Source of the DNA: Streptomyces viridochromogenes
GTDB lineage: Bacteria; Actinomycetota; Actinomycetes; Streptomycetales; Streptomycetaceae
Assembly: GCF_001270495.1 (NCBI RefSeq)
Contig: NZ_LGUR01000217.1
Location: forward strand, 1-64,000
DNA length: 64,000 nucleotides
Direction: 5' to 3'
Positions within the stretch are counted from its first letter, which is position 1. Each line of letters opens with the position of its first letter. The translations under genes and the position numbers were made by a program. Under the pieces are notes generated by a model that saw only the letters and a list, made by a program, of their open reading frames with translations, did not search any database and was not told the origin of the DNA. Of the stretch, positions 58,787 through 64,000 are shown piece after piece.

Positions 58787-60001
58787 ATGACCATCCTGAG
58801 CCGCACACTCGTCGTCACCGCGGTCCTCCTGGCCACCCCGCTCACGACGACCGGCACCGCCTCGGCGGAGGCCGGCTGCACGTCCTCCGTCCCGTATGTC
58901 TCGGGCGAGGGCGACTACGACACCTACCGCATCCCGGCGACGATCACGACCCCGCGCGGCACGGTGCTGGCCTTCGCCGAGGGCCGGCACGACGGCGCGG
59001 GCGACACCGGCGACATCGATGTCGTCCTCAGACGCTCCCTCGACGGCGGCTGCACCTGGGGGCCGGTGACGGTGGTCGCCGCCGGGGAGGGGGACACGCG
59101 GGGCAATCCGGCGCCGGTGGTGGATCCGGTCACCGGCGCGATCGTGCTGGTCACGTCCTACAACAGCGGTGATGTGACGGAGGCGCAGATCATGCGGGGG
59201 GAGGCGACACCGGAGCAGAGCCGGCGGGTGTTCGTCCAGCGGAGCCTTGACGACGGCCGCCACTTCACGGCGCCGCGTGACATCACGACGCAGGTGAAGC
59301 CGTCGAACTGGCGGTGGTACGCGACGGGGCCGGGCCATGCGGTCGCGCTCCGGCGGGGCCCGTACGCGGGGCGGCTGGTCGTCGCGTCGAACCACTCGGT
59401 GGCGCCCGCGACCGGGTCCGCCGACACCGGGCAGGAGCCGAAGTACTACGGCGCCCACGCCGTCTACAGCGACGACGGCGGGCGTAGCTGGCAGTTGGGC
59501 TTCGTGGACGACTCCTACGACGGTGTCAGCAACGCCAACGAGTCCACGGCAGCCGAACTCCCCGACGGCAGGCTGTACTTCAACTCCCGGGACCAGCTCG
59601 GCACGAGCACCGGCAACCGCCTCGACAGCCACTCCATTGACGGCGGCGGGAGCCTGGACCGTCCGTACACCGTCCAGCCGACGCTGAACGACGTCCCGGT
59701 GGTGGAGGGCAGCGTCCTTCAACTCCCCGGTGCGGGTGCCCCGTTGATCTTCTCCGGTCCGTCCGTCCCGACCGTCCGTCAGTCGATGGCCGTGTGGCGC
59801 AGCACGGACGGCGGGGCGACCTTCACCAAGGCGCTGACGCTGTCACAGCGGCGAGCTGCCTACTCCGACCTGGTGCCGCTCGGTCGGCACACGGTCGGGA
59901 TCCTGTACGAGACGGGAGTGTCGGGGCCGTACGAGTCGATCGAGTTCCGCAGGGTGTCGGCCGACGGGCTCCAGGGGACTGTCACGGCGCCGACCGGATG
60001 A
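58787..60001 (+). CDS. Secreted exo-alpha-sialidase (GH33-type)
   Basis: 404-residue secreted sialidase that releases terminal sialic acids. Signal peptide MTILSRTLVVTAVLLATPLTTTGTASA. Arg48 lies in the YRIP motif (family F/YRIP), Asp in AEGRHDGAGDTGDIDVVLRRS, and the C-terminal Tyr-Glu pair sits in ILYETG. Four Asp-box repeats of the six-bladed propeller: SLDGGCTW, SLDDGRHF, SDDGGRSW, STDGGATF. It starts 48 bases after the response regulator, and its 3' end overlaps the convergent HTH-lectin gene by 20 bases. Confidence 0.9.
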   Translation: MTILSRTLVVTAVLLATPLTTTGTASAEAGCTSSVPYVSGEGDYDTYRIPATITTPRGTVLAFAEGRHDGAGDTGDIDVVLRRSLDGGCTWGPVTVVAAGEGDTRGNPAPVVDPVTGAIVLVTSYNSGDVTEAQIMRGEATPEQSRRVFVQRSLDDGRHFTAPRDITTQVKPSNWRWYATGPGHAVALRRGPYAGRLVVASNHSVAPATGSADTGQEPKYYGAHAVYSDDGGRSWQLGFVDDSYDGVSNANESTAAELPDGRLYFNSRDQLGTSTGNRLDSHSIDGGGSLDRPYTVQPTLNDVPVVEGSVLQLPGAGAPLIFSGPSVPTVRQSMAVWRSTDGGATFTKALTLSQRRAAYSDLVPLGRHTVGILYETGVSGPYESIEFRRVSADGLQGTVTAPTG

Positions 60002-60947
60002 CGAAGACCTGGCTGTCCTTCGGCCGGCACGGCTCCACCACGGCCTCCGCTCCCTCCGAGGTGGCCGCGTCCCGGATGGCCACGCAGCCCCGGCCGTCGA
60101 CACGCAGCGAGTAGCGTCGGCTTCCGTCGGCCCCGGCCGGCTCGATCCGGAACGGGGTCGTCCGCCCGCAGTCGTCCCACGGCTCCAGCAGTCCGACACC
60201 CGGCCCCTCGGCCAGGGCCGTCAGACAGCCGGGGCCGTGGTCGGGGTGGTACCAGCGGATCCGGAAGGTGTTCCCGCCGAGCGGAACCAGTGTGGTCTCC
60301 TGGGGCGCGACCTCGTCGCACGGCCGCTGTACGGCGACCAGTGACTCGTACCCGCTGCCGTAACCGTCCGTCAGGCACAGGCCGTTCGTCAGGGCCGGAC
60401 GGATCTGCGTACGGCCGCGGGGCAACAGGGACCGTGCGTCGGTCGCGGCGGCGCCCTCGCCCCCGGTGCCCGACCTGTCGCCGTCGTCCCGGGAGGGGAC
60501 CAGAGCCCAGACGGCGGCGGTCAGGAGCGCCACCAGGACCACCGCCGCCGGCAGGACGGGAACCCCGAGCACCCGGGCACGGAGGCGGACGCCCCGCCCC
60601 GGACTCACACTCCCGCTTCCGCTTTCACTCCCGCTCGCACTGATGCCTTCGGCGACCTTCCCCCGGCCGAGGTCGTCCCGGGCCGCCAGCCACTCCGCCG
60701 CCCGCTCGCCGTCCCCGCAGGCGCGTACGAAGGCGGCCAGCAGTTCGGGGCGTGGCAGGGTCCGGCCGCGCAGCACATCGGCCAGGGTGCTGCGCGGCAA
60801 CACCTCGCCGTGCTCGGCGGCCCGCTCCTCCAGCTGGCGGTACGTCAGCCCCGCCCGCTCCTTGAGTCCACGCATGGCGGCGATGAACTCGGCGGTGTCT
60901 CGCGCCTGTTGAGGACCCGCATCCCCCCTGGTCTCCATGTCGCACAT
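59982..60947 (-). CDS. HTH - transmembrane - lectin-like regulator candidate
   Basis: 321-residue mosaic protein. An N-terminal XRE-like HTH (EFIAAMRGLKERAGLTYRQLEERAAEHGEVLPRSTLADVLRGRTLP) lies before a Ser/Gly linker and one membrane helix (VLPAAVVLVALLTAAVWALVP, about residues 186-206). The external C-terminal domain (about 225-321) resembles a ricin B-type beta-trefoil (GLCLTDGY, CLTALAEGP, W, GRGCVAIRDA) with Cys pairs. This layout suggests a membrane-anchored regulator sensing an external ligand, perhaps sugar. ATG 60947 is chosen (AGGG 7 bases upstream); ATG 60938 is possible. Confidence 0.78.
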   Translation of the reverse strand: MCDMETRGDAGPQQARDTAEFIAAMRGLKERAGLTYRQLEERAAEHGEVLPRSTLADVLRGRTLPRPELLAAFVRACGDGERAAEWLAARDDLGRGKVAEGISASGSESGSGSVSPGRGVRLRARVLGVPVLPAAVVLVALLTAAVWALVPSRDDGDRSGTGGEGAAATDARSLLPRGRTQIRPALTNGLCLTDGYGSGYESLVAVQRPCDEVAPQETTLVPLGGNTFRIRWYHPDHGPGCLTALAEGPGVGLLEPWDDCGRTTPFRIEPAGADGSRRYSLRVDGRGCVAIRDAATSEGAEAVVEPCRPKDSQVFVIRSAP

Positions 60948-61181
60948 CGTCGGCCCTGCCCGAAGGGGCGCACAATCCCGTTTCCCGCCACCGTCCCCGT
61001 GATCCGGACAAGCCCCGAAGGGGACCCGGATAAGACCCGGACAAGGCGCTGACCAGGCCGGACAGCGAGCGGGTTGTCCGGGACAGCGACGGCTCTTGTT
61101 TCCGCCCGGCCCACCCCAGCAGGCTCGGTGCTGCCCCGGCCGGAGCATCCACCCCACTCGTCGATCCCAGGGGGATACGTC

Positions 61182-61577
61182 ATGCCCATGCGTCAGCGCA
61201 TCGCCGCGACCGCGATCTCAGCCGTGCTCGCGGGCGGCGCCATCGGTCTCGCTCCGGCGGCCCAGGCACGCGACATCGCGCCGGCTTCCTGCTACGGCAG
61301 CGCGAACAGCTACCACAAGCCGGCCGGCACGTACTGGCTCCCGGCGGGCGATGTGTTCAGCACCTCCAGCGCGTGCGCCGACATCAACATCAAGCCCAAC
61401 ACGAACCGGTACGTGAAGGTCTGCTTCGAGACCAACGGACGTCTGGAGTGCCAGGCGAACTACAAGCTCGCCCGCGCGGGGCAGTGGAACGTGATCGCGA
61501 CGAACGTGCGGGACGGCGCCCTGTTCGCCTTCGAGTTCCGCTCGGACGCGAAGTCCACCGGCAGCTGGGCCGCCTGA
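61182..61577 (+). CDS. Small secreted protein, unknown function (1)
   Basis: 131 residues. The signal peptide [29 protein letters not shown] is cleaved before [11 protein letters not shown]. The mature domain of about 100 residues has four Cys (SCYG, SACAD, VCFET, LECQ), consistent with two disulfides, and aromatic residues ([13 protein letters not shown]). No known family was recognised; the shape is similar to small extracellular beta-proteins of streptomycetes. ATG 61182 with AGGGGGA upstream. It is divergent from the HTH-lectin gene. Confidence 0.8.
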   Translation: MPMRQRIAATAISAVLAGGAIGLAPAAQARDIAPASCYGSANSYHKPAGTYWLPAGDVFSTSSACADINIKPNTNRYVKVCFETNGRLECQANYKLARAGQWNVIATNVRDGALFAFEFRSDAKSTGSWAA

Positions 61578-61665
61578 CCCGCGGGCACCGGCACCCCAGA
61601 CCAGCACCCAGACCAGCACTGCCACCGACCGACCACCAGGAAGACCGACGGAGAGGACTCGAACA

Positions 61666-62115
61666 ATGGCAAGACGCACTTGGCGGGCCACGGCCGCGCT
61701 GACCGGAGTGACCACGGCCCTGCTCGCTCTCGGTGTCGCGCTGCCGGCCCAGGCCCACGCCGCCGTCCGCTGCGAGACGCTGCGCGCCACCGTGGCCAAC
61801 TCCCAGGGGCTGTCCGGCGGCACCGTGCAGGCGACCGTGTGCAAGCCCGGCAGCGGACACGCCTACTTCGACGACGGCTACTACAACTACGTGCAGGACC
61901 ACCAGGCCGACGGTGCCGCGGCCCGTGCGTACGTCGTGGACGCGAACGGCCGCTACGGCCCGCTCGAAACGGACGACACCTCCACCTCCGGTGGGCAGCC
62001 CATCTGGTGGGAGTCCAACGCGTCGGGCAGCGGGACGGTCCGCGTGTACGTCTGCCTGGGCAAGAAGTACCCCTGGGACAGCGGCTCTCGCTGCGCCTCC
62101 GACTCCATGGGCTAG
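61666..62115 (+). CDS. Small secreted protein, unknown function (2)
   Basis: 149 residues with a signal peptide ([32 protein letters not shown]) and four Cys in the mature part (RCETL, VCKPG, VCLGK, RCASD). It is rich in Tyr/Asp/Ser ([17 protein letters not shown]). No family recognised; similar in size and export to its upstream neighbour but not clearly homologous. ATG 61666 with GGAGAGG about 9 bases upstream. It lies 88 bases after the first secreted-protein gene. Confidence 0.78.
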   Translation: MARRTWRATAALTGVTTALLALGVALPAQAHAAVRCETLRATVANSQGLSGGTVQATVCKPGSGHAYFDDGYYNYVQDHQADGAAARAYVVDANGRYGPLETDDTSTSGGQPIWWESNASGSGTVRVYVCLGKKYPWDSGSRCASDSMG

Positions 62116-62188
62116 GTCCGGAGGAGAAGGACGGGGGGAACGGGGGACCAGGGGGGGGAGGAACAGGGGGAACCGGGGGCCGGGCCGG

Positions 62189-63124
62189 CTAGAGCAGCCC
62201 GGCCCCCGCGAGGAACTTCCCCACCCGCTCCACTTCCTCCGACGACAACGGCACCTGCGGCTCCGCCGTCACCGCACACTCGATAACCCCCCGCAGCTGC
62301 AGCGCCGCCTTGAACGCCCCCAGAGCCGACGAGCTCCCGCCCATCCGCGCCGGATCCCCGACCCGCACCATCCCGAACAGTGCGCACAGCCGCTCCTGTT
62401 CGGCCCGCGCCCCCTCCCGGTCCCCGTCCCGGCACAGCCGGTCGAGGCGGACGTACCCCCGGGGGTCGACGTTGGCCAGCCCCGGCACCGCCCCGTCCGC
62501 GCCGATCGCGAGGGCCGCGTCGATGATGAGTTCCGAGCCGGTCAGCACGCTGAAGCCCCGGACGTCGGGCCGGTTGCGGGCGCCGGTGACGACCTCGCGG
62601 AAGCCGGCGAGGTCGCCGCTGGAGTCCTTCAGGCCCGCCAAAGCGCCCTCGGCGGCGAGGTCGAGGATCACGCAGGCGGGGAGTTTGGTGTGGACGGAGG
62701 CCGGGAGGTCGTAGGCGATGACCGGGACCGGGGAGGCCGCCGCGAGCAGGCGGTAGTGGCGGGTGATCTCGGCGGGGTGGGTGCTGGTGTAGAAGGGGGC
62801 CGTCGCCACCACCGCGTCCGCGCCCGCCGACGTCACCGAGGCCACGTGGTCCAGCATCCTCGGCGTCGTCATGTCGATCACGCCCGCCAGCACGGGGAGT
62901 CGGCCTCCCACATGGCCCGTCACCGTCTCCACCACCAGCCGGCGCTGCCGGTCCGTCAGATACGCCACCTCCGACGTCGAACCGAGCACGAACAGGCCGT
63001 GCACCCCGCCCTCCACCAGGTGGTCGACCAGCCTGATCAGTGACGGGACGTCCACCTCGCGGTCCGGTGTCAGGGGCGTGCAGACGGGCGGGACGACACC
63101 GGTGAGCGGGGTGGGGATCGTCAT
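62189..63124 (-). CDS. Dihydrodipicolinate synthase / N-acetylneuraminate lyase-family enzyme
   Basis: 311-residue class I aldolase-type TIM barrel. Schiff-base K166 ([10 protein letters not shown]), catalytic Y138 (VIAYDLP) and the substrate-binding loop GSTSEVAYL at residues 48-56. Family members split keto-acids such as N-acetylneuraminate or make dihydrodipicolinate. The GSTSE loop and the ABC-transporter context favour a catabolic aldolase, but substrate is not proven. It starts at ATG 63124, overlapping the ABC ATPase stop. Confidence 0.88.
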   Translation of the reverse strand: MTIPTPLTGVVPPVCTPLTPDREVDVPSLIRLVDHLVEGGVHGLFVLGSTSEVAYLTDRQRRLVVETVTGHVGGRLPVLAGVIDMTTPRMLDHVASVTSAGADAVVATAPFYTSTHPAEITRHYRLLAAASPVPVIAYDLPASVHTKLPACVILDLAAEGALAGLKDSSGDLAGFREVVTGARNRPDVRGFSVLTGSELIIDAALAIGADGAVPGLANVDPRGYVRLDRLCRDGDREGARAEQERLCALFGMVRVGDPARMGGSSSALGAFKAALQLRGVIECAVTAEPQVPLSSEEVERVGKFLAGAGLL

Positions 63125-64000
63125 GAAGGCTCCCTTGAATGGTGACTTTGTCGTACGAGGTCCCGTGTGGCCTCGCCCTCCTCCACTGGATGGTGGCACC
63201 TGTAACGATGCTCCGGGCTCGACGCGGCCGAGAAGTCCGGCATCTCGTCCGCGCACACTGCGTCCGCCTTCCAGCACCGCGTCCGGAAGGGACACCCGCT
63301 CGGCGGCCGCGTCGCCGACGGCACCGGGCCGGCCAGCGGGATCGGGTCGATGGGGTCCAGCAGACCGGGGGTCGCGGAGAACAGGGCGCGGGTGTACGGG
63401 TGCCGGGAGCCGTCGGTGACCCCCGTCGCCGGGGCCTCCTCGACGATCCGGCCCAGGTACATCGTGATCACGCGATCGCTCATCCGGCGCACCGTCTGGA
63501 TGTCGTGGGAGACGAAGACCAGGGCCAGGCCCAGCCGCTCCTTGAGGTCCAGGAGGAGGTTCAGGATCTGGGCCCGGACCGACACGTCCAGTGCGCTCGT
63601 CGGCTCGTCCGCCACCACCAGGTCGGGGTCCAGGGCCAACGCCCGGGCGATCGCGACGCGTTGGCGCTGGCCGCCCGACAGCTGGCCGGGGAGGGCGTCG
63701 GTGAGGGCGCGGGGCAGGCCGACCAGGGACATCAACTCCCGTACGCGTTCCTCACGTTGGGACTTCGTTCCCCGGTCGTGCACGTCCAGTGGGTCCCGCA
63801 GAATCTGCCGGACCGGCAGGCGGCGGTTGAGTGCCGTCGACGGGTCCTGGAAGATCATCCCGGTTCCCGCGCCGACCGCGGTCCTGCGCTCGGCCGGGGT
63901 CATGGCCCACAGGTCGCGTCCCCCGAAGGACACCGTGCCCGACGTCGGCCGCTGCACCCCGACCAGAACCTTCGCCAGCGTCGACTTCCCGCACCCCGAC
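63121..64000 (-). CDS. Oligopeptide/dipeptide-type ABC transporter ATP-binding protein (5' end outside window)
   Basis: Partial ATPase; the gene runs past the right edge. Walker A (SGCGKSTLA) is at the edge, Q-loop GMIFQDPSTALNRR, signature LSGGQRQRVAIARAL, Walker B DLVVADEPTSALD and switch His (VSHD). The C-terminal oligo_HPY-type domain is typical of the DppF/OppF group (SRHPYTRALFSATP ... CPFRTRCWKADAVC), with Cys that resemble an iron-sulfur motif. It is translationally coupled to the lyase-family gene, suggesting the transporter imports its substrate. Confidence 0.92.
   Translation of the reverse strand, partial: SGCGKSTLAKVLVGVQRPTSGTVSFGGRDLWAMTPAERRTAVGAGTGMIFQDPSTALNRRLPVRQILRDPLDVHDRGTKSQREERVRELMSLVGLPRALTDALPGQLSGGQRQRVAIARALALDPDLVVADEPTSALDVSVRAQILNLLLDLKERLGLALVFVSHDIQTVRRMSDRVITMYLGRIVEEAPATGVTDGSRHPYTRALFSATPGLLDPIDPIPLAGPVPSATRPPSGCPFRTRCWKADAVCADEMPDFSAASSPEHRYRCHHPVEEGEATRDLVRQSHHSREPS

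Noticed and set aside
62116..62188. Small gene in the G-rich stretch after the secreted protein
   Set aside because: It is mostly GGGGGA-type low-complexity DNA with no ribosome site and no plausible protein.

Overview
The window is a very GC-rich stretch of a Streptomyces-type actinobacterial chromosome. Evidence for this is the strong third-position GC bias, frequent GTG/TTG starts, and a run of genes typical of the Streptomyces chromosome core: holA, rpsT/lepA, hemW, hrcA-dnaJ with a CIRCE operator, rsmE, tricorn protease, rnz, phoH-ybeY-CBS, era and leuA with a leucine leader peptide. No rRNA, tRNA, CRISPR array, insertion sequence or prophage was recognised.

Layout. 1-5 kb: low-complexity 7-bp repeats, DNA polymerase III delta subunit, a tandem pair of SnoaL-like proteins, and rpsT divergent from lepA. 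5-14 kb: a long-chain acyl-CoA ligase behind a palindromic operator candidate; a response regulator plus a very large poly-HAMP hybrid kinase; and, divergently, a SpoIIE-type phosphatase with an anti-sigma-like ATPase domain. 14-27 kb: a housekeeping run (hemW, DUF3097, MBL hydrolase, hrcA, dnaJ, nitronate monooxygenase, rsmE, a lipoprotein, tricorn protease, HIT protein, RNase Z, and a deaminase that looks more like an adenine than an adenosine deaminase). 27-34.5 kb: an MFS exporter, then a glucarate-catabolism unit (IclR regulator, kdgD, gudD) followed by a PfkB sugar kinase with its own operator-like inverted repeat, and small VOC and NTF2 proteins. 35-45 kb: a zinc-ligand-less cytidine-deaminase-fold protein, an MmyB-type XRE regulator divergent from a DHA2 exporter, MmcQ/YjbR, CBS-CorC, ybeY, phoH, a small secreted protein, an amtB-glnK pair without glnD, and era. 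45-54 kb: a second MmyB-type regulator divergent from an NAD-dependent epimerase, a GH1 beta-glucosidase with an MFS sugar transporter, a protealysin-type M4 protease with an emfourin-type inhibitor, leuA with its leader, and a TerB-like protein. 54-64 kb: an MMPL exporter with its own histidine kinase and LuxR-type response regulator, a secreted sialidase, a HTH-transmembrane-lectin protein, two small secreted proteins, and a dihydrodipicolinate synthase/neuraminate lyase-family enzyme coupled to an oligopeptide-type ABC ATPase that runs off the right edge.

How parts work together. HrcA represses its own hrcA-dnaJ operon through CIRCE. GudD and KdgD perform consecutive steps of glucarate breakdown under the IclR protein. 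AmtB and PII form a nitrogen uptake/sensing pair behind a GlnR-like box, but the transporter carries Glu where the first pore histidine is expected. The MMPL-kinase-regulator operon has two strong palindromes in its promoter region. The sialidase, lectin-type regulator, lyase-family enzyme and ABC transporter suggest a sialoglycan-use neighbourhood (inference).

The strongest unusual items are the Glu-type ammonium transporter, the membrane-spanning HTH-lectin protein beside the sialidase, the intracellular protease-inhibitor pair, the 276-bp HAMP repeats, and several unexplained palindromes or tandem repeats in promoters.
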